Shown here: positions 46,983 to 58,541 of the stretch, in pieces
Layout of the letters: each line of letters opens with the position of its first letter
Position numbering within the stretch: the first letter of the stretch is position 1
Source of the DNA: Diogma glabrata
Taxonomy: Eukaryota; Arthropoda; Insecta; Diptera; Cylindrotomidae
Assembly: GCA_963693315.1 (NCBI GenBank)
Contig: OY856188.1
Coordinates: 94,979,745 to 95,043,744 of the forward strand
Reading direction: 5' to 3'
Length of the DNA: 64,000 nucleotides
Translations under genes and position numbers: made by a program
Notes under the pieces: generated by a model
Database searches by the model: none
What the model saw: the letters and a program-made list of their open reading frames with translations, nothing else
What the model was told of the DNA's origin: nothing

Positions 46983-47290
46983 ACTTGATTGACTTTATAA
47001 CTGATTTACTTAACGGATTAACTTCTACAACTGATCGACTTTTCAGATTACTTTTTAGACTGAAATTTTTATATCTAACTACAGACCGAAACTTAACTAA
47101 TTTAACGGATTGTTTCTTTCAGACTGCTTTTACTTTACTTGATTAACTTTATAACTGATTTACTTAACGGATTAACTTCTACAACTGATCGACTTTTCAG
47201 ATTACTTTTTAGACTGAAATATTTATATCTAACTACAGACCGAAACTTAACTGATTTAACGGATTGTTTCTTTCAGACTGCTTTTACTTT
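46983..47290 (+). repeat. 154-bp tandem duplication
   Basis: The segment ACTTGATT(G/A)ACTTTATAAC to CTTTTACTTT occurs at 46,983-47,136 and 47,137-47,290 with only a few differences, so it is a recent direct duplication. The unit is itself built from ACTGATTTAC-like boxes. Confidence 0.85.
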
Positions 47291-49904
47291 ACTGACCGAT
47301 ATTTCTTATATTAAATTTTTTGGTGTCAATTATGACATTATTTAAAAACAAATTATAAAATTGTTTAATTGTTTATAAACAAATTTCAGTTTTCTTTTTA
47401 CATAATTGTTTAAATAGAACCAATAATTATTGTTTTTAAGTAATATTGAAATAATGCTGATATTGAATTTAAAAGGTATAAAGATTTTGAAATGTTATTC
47501 ATTAAAATAACAGCATTATAACAGCATTTAATTTTGGTTCGGATTTATGTTTTAATTAAGAGTGGCAGCATTTGGGTTAATATTGGGTCAATATACAACA
47601 GTTACGTCCAAAAAAAATAAAAAACATGTAAATTTTTATAAATTCAAAATTTCATAAATCATAATCAAATGTAATTTATTGTCATGGAGATACAATTTGT
47701 TTGAAAAAATAACAACTATTTTGGGCTAAGGTTACTTGATCAACAAATGTTTATATCAAAATTTATGCAAATTTTTAATTTTGATTTAAATATTTTATAA
47801 TATAAACTATTTTTTTTTAAATTTTGGCTTGCGGCGAATAAACAATAGTTTATGATATACTGACATAAGCTATTTTGGACTTAATGTGAGTGCAAATCTC
47901 AGCTGGTTTCTCGATTTGCAAACTCCACATACGACCAAAAACCATACCTTTACGGACTTGCATCATGATATTATACTATTAAGTATATAAAGAAAAGGAA
48001 ATACAAAAATAAATTAAACTCATACTTACACTTTATAAATTAAACTCATACTTACAACTCCTTCACCAGTCGATTTCTTTCTGTGTAATAGCCATCATAT
48101 TCGATGTTTTCGAAATAGAAGCCGATTTACAAGATTAATTTTTTTATTTGATTTTGACAAAACGTATGTGGTTGAGGTCATATGAAATGTATTCTCGAAG
48201 GGTCAGTCAAAAAATTAATTTAAATATTTGCAAAAATGTGTCGTTACAAATCTATCTAAAAGATGAGAGTGAGATTCCGTATATGTAAACGATATTGAAT
48301 AGGATCAGGATTTTTCACAAAATATATAATTTGAAGATACACACATTAGCAGTTTTAATTAAAAAAACTTGAAGAGGATATTAAAACAAGACAAAAGCTA
48401 ATCATCCATGCTTTTTGTATCAAATTATAAAAATATTGCAAAAGTTCAATCTAAAATTTAAAAATAAAATCACATTCCCCTTCTTCATTAGTATTGCAAT
48501 CATAAAACAAACCAAAAAAATTCTTTTTAAATCCCATCTCATTATTTTTGATATCCCAGAAAATATCTTTTTCAACCGAAACAGTCACCAAAACAATTTC
48601 CTTTCTTTAGATCTAACAAAAACAAAAAACCGAGGGTAACAAAAAAACAAAATTACTAAATTACAATCTTATTTAATCAGAAAAGTTTTGGTTATTCCAA
48701 AGATTCTTTTACGCTATTTTTATCGATATTTAAAAACACAGCAAGCACAAAAATAGCTTAGACCAACATCAAGTAAATCTGTTTTGTTCTCTGGTGATGG
48801 TTGTCTTCTTTTAACCTTTTAACAAGTTTTATGAAATTGGCTCAAATATAGAGATGAACAGTTAAAATAACATAAATCTAATAATAATAACAACAAAGTA
48901 AGAATATTGGAAGAAGATTTTTAATAAAGAAATAAACTTTTTTTTTGTTCTTGATACTTGAAGTAGAAAAGTAACCAGGCGTCTTAATAATTTATAATAT
49001 AATAACTTTTTATTTTTACGATTCAGTTTTTCTAATTTTGCTACTGATGTTTATTATATATTCGATAAAATAATTTATCCATGAGTTTTACTTTAAATCT
49101 CCTTTTTATTCTAGGACAAGTCTATTTCTTTGTTTTATTCTTCGAGATTTATCGATTTATTAATGTTCCAAAAGCATGCTACATTTGGACATACATAATT
49201 CATATTATAGATCAAAGCAATTACTCTTTCCTTCTACACAAACTGTCCATTTTTATTATTCAAACCTTTTTGTTCCATTTTTATTCACAATAAATTTAAT
49301 TAACAACTGACTACTGAGTAATAGAGAATCATATAGTCTCGTTTGAGCTTTTATGCAAACCGTTCGAATTATGTTGTTTCCATTAATGCTTCGTTCTGAA
49401 AGATCTAAGTATAAGAATCTCAAGCCAAATATCGAAATCTTACTTTTTGAAACATTTTGCGCTGGTGTATGAACTCTTTTCAGTCTACGATAGCACTCTC
49501 AATCTTAGCTGTGGAATATTTCTTGATAATTGCACGTTATTACTTTCTCGAAAACGCAGCCTTATTTAGTGACAATTAAAATGGGTTTCTTGAATGGAAA
49601 GTGCCAAAAGGACGATGGGATCAATAATTGTGTCGGCAGTGTATCAAACAGTCTTACGATAGAATGATTCTCGAACATTTGCTTCCCAATTTTTTGATAA
49701 ACATATAATGGGAATCATTTTGGACGAAAAGCATTTGACACATAGAGGTGGATACATGAAATTTAATTGAACATAAAATCGCACATGAAATATGAGTAAA
49801 TCCATAAACAACTACTTCCAACTACTAGGAGTTGCAGTTGGACAGTTGCAAAACATCTTGCTGCTGCAGTTTAGTATTTTTTTTAGTTTAGAACGATATA
49901 AAAA
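47291..49904. other. Long AT-rich stretch without accepted genes
   Basis: Minus-strand sequence at about 47,830-47,970 (MMQVRKGMVFGRMWSLQ) and 48,060-48,130 (ENIEYDGYYTERNRLVKEL) looks protein-like and is separated by a GTAAGTATG...TAATAG interval, but the frames do not join. A 19-bp AAATTAAACTCATACTTAC segment is tandemly duplicated at 48,017-48,055. The rest shows nothing. Confidence 0.35.
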
Positions 49905-50330
49905 GTAGGGTCTGCGTCGGACCAGACGGTGGAAGTTATACTTCTTTGGCCATTCGCTTGCACACACGCACTCAGACAGACAGACAGGATACAGTAAAAA
50001 AAATAATTAAAAAGAAACAGAAATATTATTCAAAAAATAAAAAAAAAATATTCAAAAAAAGAAAAATATTATCCAAAAAGAAAAAAAAATATTATTCAAA
50101 AACAATATTATTCAAAAAAGTAGGGTCTGGGTCGGACCAGACGATGGAAGTTATACTTCTTTGGCCATTCGCTTGCACACACGCACTCAGACAGACAGAT
50201 AGGATACAGTAAAAAAAATAACTAAAAAAAAAACAGAAATATTATTCAAAAAATAAAAAAAAAATATTATCCAAAAAGAAAAAAAAATATTATTCAAAAA
50301 CAATATTATTCAAAAAAAAAATATTATTAA
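49905..50330 (+). repeat. Two tandem 215-bp units with A-rich linker
   Basis: The unit begins GTAGGGTCTG(C/G)GTCGGACC, continues with GGCCATTCGCTTGCACACAC and CAGACAGACAG and ends in a long AATATTATTCAAAAA-type A-rich tract. Copies start at 49,905 and 50,120. GC-rich head plus A-rich tail in head-to-tail arrangement resembles a dimer of a short retroposon, but no Pol III boxes were found. Confidence 0.75.
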
Positions 50331-50402
50331 AAAAAAATATTCTATAAAAAAATTAAATAAATAGAAAAAAATATTATTCAAAAAACTAATAATTATTAAT
50401 TA

Positions 50403-50440
50403 CTAGAAGGTACCCGCACGGCGATGTCCGTGCTTCCCAG
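50403..50440 (-). mobile_element. Helitron 3' terminus
   Basis: On the minus strand the sequence GCACGG-ACATCG-CCGTGC (an 18-nt hairpin) is followed by nine bases and then CTAG, with T as the next base. Helitrons end in CTRR preceded by a short GC-rich hairpin and insert before T, so this fits well. The element must extend to higher coordinates; its TC-type 5' end was not located. Confidence 0.65.
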
Positions 50441-52009
50441 ATAAAGTGGTTGAAAACTGTTTTTTTTAAGTAAATTCTCCTATAGTTTTTTTAATGTCAT
50501 TTAATTTAACTTATTTTATTAGTAATATATAAAAAGTTTGAAAAAATGTAATAATATCGGGTCATTCCATGGAAACATAAGCCTCAATAGTTGCAATGAA
50601 GTTTATGTTGTGTGGAATACCATTTTGCAGTCAACAAAAGCCATTAAGTAAATGGCTCTAAAGCTATAGATAAATTTAAATGTATGTTAAAATTAAAACA
50701 CATTGACAGACAAATAATAATTAAATAATTTTTATAAATGTAGATGGCAAAAAATTAAGGTTAGAAAAAAGTTAAAATTTTATTCCAAAGAGTTAATTCA
50801 AATAATTCAATGTGTCACGAACAATTAGGTGAGCGTAAATATATTTGTTTATTGGATGTCACAATTGTCAATTAATTATTCCGAAACCACCGTATTCGTC
50901 ATACAAAATAGGTACACTGGTTCATTGCTATTGGTTTAGCGTCCTCTTTCATGTAGACTTATAATCATTTATCAATCCAGAAATTTTTCTGTTCTTAAGA
51001 GGGTCGTATTGCAATTTGCAAATATATTTTATCGATTGTCTGCAATACTCTACTACATTGATGCATATGCCGGCCGGCTAAAGAATACCACCATTTTTTA
51101 TTAGTGAATATTTTCGTTTAACGGGTTTTATCGCTTTATGGTGATCGTCTTATTTCGACATTCCTTCCCACAACTTAAAACAAAAATTGGAAGAAATAAT
51201 AATAAGACTAATTTCATTTGTAAATTAAGACTTATATATTATTATTAAAACAGTCAAATCACAACATTTGTAGACATATTTGCATATATTTTATAGATCC
51301 CTTGCAATAACAAAAATAGTTTTGAAAGTAAAACACTTTAAACCTGTAGCTTTGATATTGTTCATAATCTTTTTCTTCGGTACTAAGGTTCCAATGCAAA
51401 TTCTTGGTTCATCAAAGTTTCTAAGAAGAGGAAAAGAAATGTCAATTTCCAATTTTTGGAACATGTGATGGCAGTTCTGCTAATGCAAGCAGGTTTGTTT
51501 AATCATATATAAGCAATGCTTATATGTATCGTATTGGTGCTAATGCATAGAAATATGTACATATTTTATATAATTGCAAACCATGAGAACATATTTGTTG
51601 TAAATTAGAAATATGTATTTGTTAAAAAAAATAATTTAACATAATTTTCATATAAATGTACATATTTGTTTGTCACATTATACATTAACTATTCATTTTA
51701 ATGGTAATTCCGAAAAGTAAAAAAAAAAAATTGATCAAAGATAAGCGAATAATGTTTTATTATTATAAAATATGATTGATTTAGTAATTTCGTCTTTATT
51801 ACCATACAGCATAAGGTTGATTTACTAATTTCGTCTTTATTACCATACAGCATAAAGGTTAAAATATAACTTCAAAAAGCGTGACGCGGTTTCTCGATTA
51901 ACACCCCATCAAAATATTTACAACGAGCGCAAAGAAGTATAACTTCAAAAAACAATGAAAGAAACAATCATGTGAATCGAGATTCTAGACTAAAACTAAT
52001 AAAAACAAA
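50441..52009. other. AT-rich stretch, probably inner Helitron sequence in part
   Basis: No coding sequence was recognised. A 46-bp unit containing TAATTTCGTCTTTATTACC is tandemly duplicated at about 51,780-51,860. Confidence 0.4.
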
Positions 52010-52140
52010 TTAATTTTGTTTTCTTTATTGAAATGCAAAATATACAAATGAAAGCCTTAAGCCATAGTATGCCATGAAATTAAATAATTTGAAGTTTGAA
52101 ATAATTAGTATTTGTTTGTATGTTGCTATGTAAATAAATT
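52010..52140. repeat. Direct repeat copy 1 (empty site for the TA MITE)
   Basis: The segment from ACTAATAAAAACAA through AAATAATTTGAAGTT to TTTGTATGTTGCTATGTAA is a diverged copy of 52,690-53,105 without the inserted MITE. Here TTTGTA is directly followed by TGTTGCTATG (TA at 52,119-52,120). Confidence 0.75.
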
Positions 52141-52417
52141 CTCCTACATATATGGTACTAGTGTGTGGCAAAAAGCAGATTTACTTTCAAAATAATTTGC
52201 TAGTTTTTAAAAAGCTAGTTTTTAAAAACCAATTTAAAATAGTTTAAAAACGTTGAAATTAACCAAGAAATTTTTACATTTTATACACAAAACTGGAGTA
52301 CAAACAAAATTATTTATTTTTGTTGTGTAATTTTTAAGCGAGGGATATGAATGTATAACGCCCTCTCATAACACCTCGGTTTTTACGTATGACTTTATAT
52401 ATCGCGTATCCATGACT

Positions 52418-52672
52418 TTATAATAACTTTGTATCAAAAAGAAGCATAATATACATAAATAGTACCAATATACATAAATAATAATATACATAAATAGTAC
52501 TATACATAAATAGTACCAAGGGCGTTATGAAGGTTATTACGCCCAGATAGAGACGTAAGCCAGCACGAGGGCCTCTGGCCCGAGAAATGAATGTCACTTG
52601 ATGGGCGTAATACCCAGTGGTTAACCCATATCCAGTGGCGTGGTACCGCCAGTGGTTCATACAAGATTTCAT
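52418..52672. other. Minisatellite and short inverted segments
   Basis: AATATACATAAATAGTACC units repeat at about 52,445-52,520. On either side are ATAACGCCCTC and GGGCGTTATGA / GGGCGTAATA boxes in mixed orientation. No gene: the open minus-strand stretch shows no domain. Confidence 0.4.
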
Positions 52673-52807
52673 GCTTCACTTAATAAGCTAAAACTAATAA
52701 AAACAATTTAATTTTTTCCTTTATTTGTATGCAAAAAATTCAAATGAACTCTAGTATTCCATGAAAATAAATAATTTGAAGTTCGAAACAATTAGTTTTT
52801 CTTTGTA

Positions 52808-53086
52808 CAGGTTTCGCAGTCCAAATTCAACATTTTGCAAATCAAATTCAACTTTTGCAAATCAACTTCAACTTTTCTCAAAACAAATTCAACTTTTTGC
52901 AAATCAAATTCAATTCTCTTCAATTTGACTTGTAAAAAGTTGAATTTGATTTGCAAAAAGTTAAATTTGATTTGCAAAATATTGAATTTGATTTGCAAAA
53001 CGTTGAATTTAAAATGTAAAAATTGAATTTGAATTGCAAAATGTTGAATTTGATTTGCAAAATGTTAAATTTGACTGCAAAACCTG
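52808..53086. mobile_element. 279-bp palindromic MITE with TA target duplication (Tc1/mariner-like)
   Basis: The element begins CAGGTTTCGCAGTC and ends GACTGCAAAACCTG and is flanked by TA on both sides (52,806-52,807 and 53,087-53,088). Its interior is a string of ~18-bp units, AAATTCAACTTTTTGCAAATC on the left, turning into the complement on the right around 52,925, so the whole folds back. The paralogous site at 52,119-52,120 lacks it, which proves insertion with TA duplication. TA targeting is characteristic of the Tc1/mariner superfamily. Confidence 0.85.
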
Positions 53087-53125
53087 TATGTTGCTATGTA
53101 ATAGTGAGTTTCGTTAACAAATCAC

Positions 53126-53149
53126 AGGTCGGTAAGTAATTACTTACCG
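53126..53149. repeat. 24-bp perfect palindrome
   Basis: GTCGGTAAGTAA followed by its exact complement TTACTTACCGAC. GGTAAG boxes recur just downstream near 53,160-53,185. Confidence 0.7.
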
Positions 53150-53189
53150 ACTATGTAGGCGGTAAAAAAGTACTTACCGGTAAGGGAGA

Positions 53190-53569
53190 CCGCAGGGTGT
53201 AAATAAAAACGCTTTTTATTTAAATAATTATGTAGGTTAATTTACTAACTGCAACTTTAAATAATATTCTTTTAAAAATGTTGCAATTATGTAAAAGATT
53301 TAAAAACAATTTATTTTGAAATAATGAGCGAAGAAAATAAGTTTTGCAGTAAAAACCTATAGAATTATGATGAAACGCAGAGCTTACTATTTTGAAATGA
53401 AATTTTAAAAAATTTCCTTTAAAACATTAAAATTTAAAAATGAATTTTATTATTGAAATAATTTTAATTTAATTTTTATTGATCGTGCAAAAAATATAAT
53501 GAGCATTTTGGGCATTCTCTTACTGCCCTTATTCCTTAATACTTAATTAACTTTTGTTTAGTTTTTACA
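53190..53569. other. Non-coding stretch
   Basis: AT-rich sequence with no recognised feature. Confidence 0.4.
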
Positions 53570-53857
53570 ACTTTACAACATGTTTTACAACTTGGGTTAT
53601 AAACTTGATTACATGTTTACCATACATTATTCAACGTGTTTGTCAACTTGGTTGATAACCCTACCATTTTAAATTTCAATTTCTATTTTTATTTTAATAA
53701 ACTCTTCCATACACAGTCCAACGTGTTGAACGAAATCAAAATGTTTTGATTTTACTCCAACCGATTCGACAACCATCAAATTGGTTGACAAACTTTACCA
53801 CACAGTAAACAACTTTCTATAAACACAACCAAGTTGTAAAACATGTTGTAAAGTGTA
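53570..53857. repeat. MITE-like element with ~28-bp inverted ends
   Basis: The left end ACTTTACAACATGTTTTACAACTTGG is matched in inverse by CCAAGTTGTAAAACATGTTGTAAAGTGT at the right (53,829-53,857). Between them AACGTGTT and GTTGAC boxes repeat. No coding capacity; duplication not clear. Confidence 0.65.
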
Positions 53858-54404
53858 TGGTCTTGTTGTCTTGTTGCCTAAATGTCGAAATGTTTTCTTT
53901 GAACTAAAATATCGAAACAAAAATATAAAATTTTGTTTATCTGTATTCCGAACTCACTAAGATCTATTATACTTTAGTGCAATTTATTTTACCGCGATCA
54001 ATTTGCCGCGAAATATGACAAATTTTTTTCTTAGCGATCAACCTAAGTGGTTTGTAGTTTCAATTACAGGTGATTAATTTGGATTAAATTTGACGATTAT
54101 TAAATAATAGGTGAAATTAAAAAATATTATATTAAGAAATTGTTATTTTTTAATTAAATTAAAATTCGGTTCTGAAATTTAAAGAACAAAAGATTTATTC
54201 GAATTTATTTTGTTTAACGCGATTGTTCGAACGTTATTTGGAAATTGTTATATTTCGTGATTAATTTGTGAAGTGAAAACTTCTTAAGCCGCGTTGTAAA
54301 ATTTTGCATGGAGTAAAATCTATATATTCGCATAATCAATTTTTAAATCATCAGCAAAATATTTTTAAATATGAAACACATCCATCATTTCTTAACGTTT
54401 CAAA
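53858..54404. other. Non-coding stretch
   Basis: No recognised feature. Confidence 0.4.
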
Positions 54405-54480
54405 TTGCGATGTGGATATCGCGCTCGACTGATGTTCTGTAGATCGTGAGTTCAATTCCTGGACTGGTACATTTTTTTAT
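54405..54480 (+). repeat. tRNA-related SINE head
   Basis: GATGTGGATATCGCGCTCGAC is followed after a tRNA-like spacing by GTGAGTTCAATTCCTGG. The second is close to a Pol III B box (GGTTCRANNCC) and the first resembles an A box, as in many insect tRNA-derived SINEs. The sequence does not fold as an intact tRNA. T-rich sequence follows. Confidence 0.5.
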
Positions 54481-55516
54481 TGCTTTTTTTTTTAAATTTT
54501 ATTAAATACTATTAAAATTATATTTTTTTATTCATGAATTCATAAAAAAAATAAAAATTTCTTTTTACGGATTTTAAAAAATTGATCTATAATGCAGTTT
54601 TTAAAGTTATATTGCTACTGTCTCTTGCAATTTGCATTCTATTCATCATGCTAAATAAATATTGAACGTAGGAAAGATAGTTTAACCTGAAACAATTACA
54701 TTTGTATATCAAAATTGTAGGTTTGAAATTCTATGTAATACATGTTTCTAAAATTAAGTGAAGACTTAATACTTGGAACTTGATACTTGATAACATCGAT
54801 TATATCGATTTAAAGCTCACAATTACGAGATGGAAATCGCATAAATTCTATATAAAGAAGCAGAGCTTATGCATGATTAAACATGGATTGCAATCATGAT
54901 AAATAAACTAGTTAAAAATGCAAAAAAAAAATAAAAAAAACTAAGCCGAGAGTGATTTGCAAACGGCAACAATGCGCATTAATACCAATTAATTTACTTA
55001 GCTTTCCGCAGGCAGATTTGTAAAATTTAAAATTGTTGATCTATGGCTGTGACAACCACGCGTACTTTAGTCCCTGCTATTGGCATATGAGTTATCTTGT
55101 GATATCGTATACCACTGGCAATAGCAGTGCAATCTCATTAGCCAAAGTGATATCTTAGGGGTGCTAGCGGATAAAGTATTTTCAGTCAACTAACCATCCG
55201 TTACTCTAAGTTATGGAATATTCTTTGATGATACGCTATTTTTTTTAAAATAAAATGTGTTTGGTAGTAGAAAGTACAAGGTATGTCACATTAACATATA
55301 AAAAACTTTTAAGAACAAGGTCCCACAACAACATGCTTTCTAAGGTGTTGATCGACGCAAGTTTTTCTATGATATGTTTTGATTATTTTAAATATAAAAT
55401 CACACTCCATAGTTTTTCCAATTTATCAACTATATTAGTTGACTGTCGGTTAATTGGAGAACCGGTGTGTTGAAGGTTGATGTTGATAGTTGTTAATGTT
55501 TTGCTTAAATACACTT
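54481..55516. other. Non-coding stretch with a repeat shared with 27.8 kb
   Basis: Sequence at about 55,060-55,110 (GCGTACTTTAGTCCCTGC, GGCATATGAG) is a diverged copy of one near 27,765. No coding signal. Confidence 0.4.
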
Positions 55517-55581
55517 TGACCTAGATGGGAGTCGAACCCGGGTTCTCCGAGTTTGAAATCTACCGTGCTACCTCTAGGTCA
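55517..55581 (-). repeat. tRNA-like sequence, probable tRNA-derived SINE
   Basis: On the minus strand TGACCTA at the start pairs with TAGGTCA at the end, as in an acceptor stem. TAGAGGTAGCACGG fits an A box and GGGTTCGACTCCC is a perfect B box. At 65 nt it is too short and poorly paired in the arms for a functional tRNA. Confidence 0.55.
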
Positions 55582-57253
55582 CTAATTTATGTGAGTTTAC
55601 CTTTTTTTATGCGATTATTGATAAAAATAACGAACAATATATTAATAATAATATCCGTTTTTGTTATAATTACCATAAAAGCATTTGTTTTAATTTTAAG
55701 TGAACTTTTTACGAACAAATGATTTATAACACATTTTACATCTTCGTTAAATAAAAGTCCGTTGCTGTAAAATAACTATGATAATAGAATACAACACACA
55801 AAAGAATGCTCGTATAATGTTTATAGTGAAAATCATGACATGTTTAGTTAATTTTTTCAAATTTTAAAAATGTCTAGCAATTTTATAAAATTTAAAAACT
55901 GATTTATTTTGCAATTCAGCTGTCCAGTTGATTGGTTCGCCCTTGGTTCAATAAAATTCCATGCTTTGCGTCCGGTATCAATATGAACCGCATGCGTTTT
56001 CTTCTTTCAGTCCTTGATATGTAAATAATTACTACATATACTCAGAGTGAATAGATGATTACGCCCTTGGTTCAATAAAAGCCCTCGTTTTGCGTCGGGT
56101 TTCAATATAAACTGCCCTTTTTTCAGCCCTTGATATGTAAATGTTCTGTGAAAAATTATTTAGAGACGTTTGTGCGCTACCTCTGAAATTCTGAAATTTA
56201 AAAACAAACAACATAATTTCACTACTTTTTCACGATAAACTGCGCACCATTTTTTACATTTAATTTAATTTCACGATGTTACATTTGTATAAAAATTTAC
56301 TTCACTGGATCTCCATATTGAGCTTGAAACCTATACGGAGATTGAGTGAAGCGAAATTTTCATAGAAATTTAACGTTGTGAAATCAAAATTAAAAAATTT
56401 GTTTTTCGGCAAACGGCTGTAAAGTTTAACTTTACTGCCGCTAAGGAGCCGCTTTTTTGACTTATAATCAAAGCGGCTGCAAAAGTAACGCCGTTTTTAT
56501 TTTATTTTACGGCGGCAGTAAATTAGCATTTGTTATTTGTTATTTTGTTATTTTTTCAAACAAATTGTATAACCATGACAACAAAAAATAAGAAATGTAT
56601 TCTGATTAGATTACGAAATTTTGAATTATTGTATGTAACTATGACATCAAAATATAACAAATAGTTTGTTTGGATAATGAAATTTTGAATTAGAGCTTGC
56701 TTTGATAAACAATTTTATTTATACAAACTTAAATGTTTTTTACTTTTTGGACGTAATTATGACGGTAATAAATCATATTTATAAATTTTTGATGTATTAT
56801 AATTTCATATTTATAAAAAATTTTAACTTTTGCCGAAAAAATAGTGTATTTAATTCGGAGCTAAAGTGACTTTTTGTGCATCGTCTATAATTGTCAAACT
56901 ATAGACTCAACACAAAAAGTAGCACTTTAGCTCCTAATTAAATAATGTACTATTCACTTTCCACTTTTTTGGTACGAGTTCGTCATGAAAATTTTGTGAA
57001 ATTATGTTGGTTTTTATATTTCAGAGATGGCGCACAAAAGCCTTTGAATAATTTTTTACAACAAAATTATGTTTTAAACATTCTTTCGCTGCAGGATTTT
57101 GGTTTGAGGTTTGATTTGTTTAATAACAATTATATAAAATTTGACAGAAATACATGAAGACCAAAAATGCAATTAATATCAGCTGTTGGTAAATAAAAAA
57201 ACATTTTTAGTGAATATTATGTTAATTTATGATGTGTTATAGTTTTTGAACGT
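55582..57253. other. Non-coding stretch with short duplications and hairpins
   Basis: A ~100-bp direct repeat (GCCCTTGGTTCAATAAAA to CTTGATATGTAAAT) lies at about 55,940-56,035 and 56,065-56,145. Palindromes of roughly 150 and 100 bp occur at about 56,250-56,400 (centre near ATATTGAGCTTG) and 56,847-56,946 (GGAGCTAAAGTG against CACTTTAGCTCC). No genes. Confidence 0.5.
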
Positions 57254-57605
57254 TGATGTTTCGTAATGTACAAACAGATAAAAAAATTGTACCTTTGCAA
57301 AGAGTTTTAATATACATCCCTGCCCAAAATTAAAAACAAAGGCATCATAAAAGCCTACTGCTGAAAACTATAAAAACTTGGCTTTATATTTTGGAGTTTT
57401 GAGATTTCTACTCCACCGTATTGTAAAATTTATATTCAAAAATAAGAACGGGATGAAATCTTACAGCTTGGAGATATCAAGACTTCAATTTGGGTTAATG
57501 ATTTTGAAATAGTTTTCGGCATAAAACTTTTATGAGGACATTGTTTTAAGTTTTGAGCAGCGATGTCTATCAAACATGAATCTCTTCGTAAGAGTAAATG
57601 TATTT
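57254..57605. repeat. Two facing family A ends (copies d and e)
   Basis: Plus-oriented end at 57,254-57,422 (GTTGATGTTTCG, ATATACATCCCTGCCC, CTACTCCACCGTATTG) and minus-oriented end at 57,446-57,600 (ATATCAAGACTTCAATTTGG, AGCAGCGATGTCTATCAAAC) are inverted copies of each other separated by about 25 bp. The same facing arrangement is seen for copies a and b, where 4.5 kb lie between. Confidence 0.7.
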
Positions 57606-57754
57606 CTGCACGCGAGTAGCACAATACGACATATATCGAAACTCGTTTGAGTGCGGAAAAGTGAGTTATTTCCGCATTGATTTTTCATTTCCGCACTGCT
57701 GCCAATTTAAAAGACGAAACGGTGCGTTTGTGTTGGTAAACATTTTTATTAATA

Positions 57755-58195
57755 AAGTAGAAATGAATGAAAACATTACTTTTGACCAAAGTAATTAAAG
57801 AGCAATTATGCAAGTTATTGATTGAATATCCTCCAGGAATCGGTGGTTGTGGCAAAGACTCTCCAACCACTTTCAAGTTTGTTCAATACATCTTGAAAAT
57901 GTCAACCAAATTTACGTCCCGATCACTTCCTTCGTTCATGACAAATTGTCGAATGATTTTGATTTTCGTTTTCGGTACGGTAATTTTAATGCCATTGTCC
58001 ATGTATTCGACATCCCTTACGTTCCAATTCAACTATTCGCTTCGTCAACAGGCACCATAGACACCGACAATAAGGGGCACCTTAAAATTGTGAGGTTAGG
58101 AAAATGAAACAAAAAAATTATCACCAAATTTTACCTTCGTAGTCAAATAAACATCGTCGGGAGCGTCCTCCAGACCTCCTTTTGTGTGGAAAGAG
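57755..58195 (-). pseudogene. Tyrosine recombinase (Crypton-like) relic with a 54-bp intron
   Basis: On the minus strand DAPDDVYLTTK (near 58,140-58,170) is followed by a GTAAAA...TTTTAAG interval (58,081-58,134) and then VPLIVGVYGACRRSE, whose first Arg fits the catalytic Arg of tyrosine recombinases of the Crypton-like family common in insect genomes. The next part (MDNGIKITVPKTKIKIIRQF and EGSDRDVNLVDIF) continues the same domain. After a deletion a GWKS-VAE-YLEDS-like end is suggested near 57,800-57,850, so the block with the His-x-x-Arg residues is lost. Such proteins cut and rejoin DNA for circular-intermediate transposition. Stops and the deletion make it a relic; the assignment rests on motif memory. 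Confidence 0.6.
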
Positions 58196-58541
58196 GTTGC
58201 AAAAAAAACAACATATATGAAACTAAAGATAAACATAATATGGCCTGCACATGTTTACAATGCATTACACTGGGTAATAACGGGTAATGTAGTAAACTGA
58301 ACCTTAATTCAATCTAGACAATCTGAAACTGAAGCTAACTAGCAAATGTTTTGCTCACCAATACTGGCACGATTTGGGCCCGTTGTTTAATATTGGTAGC
58401 TCCTACCCGGGGTAGCTGAAGTTGGATAGAATCATATTCCATGTCCTATTTTATTGTTCAATTATAGTCCCTAGGCCCACGCCCACGCCCACGTAAAATT
58501 GATTTAAGAAATAGATGAAAATCCCTATTTGGACGCAATTG
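58196..58541. other. Non-coding stretch up to the hAT target site
   Basis: The last ~50 bp match the 140-bp monomer side of family A weakly, which joins across the hAT element to 62,841. CCCACG is repeated near 58,470. No genes. Confidence 0.4.

Noticed and set aside
47830..48135. Possible two-exon host gene on the minus strand (MMQVRKGMVFGRMWSLQ; ENIEYDGYYTERNRLVKEL)
   Set aside because: A GTAAGTATG donor and TAATAG acceptor are present, but no combination of frames joins the two stretches without a stop, and neither peptide is recognised.
49330..49780. Mariner-like transposase fragment
   Set aside because: Translations in all frames gave no convincing motif run, only isolated words.
52418..52672. 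84-residue minus-strand protein
   Set aside because: Overlaps a minisatellite and short inverted repeats; no domain seen.
55517..55581. Functional tRNA gene
   Set aside because: Too short (65 nt) and the D and anticodon arms do not pair properly.
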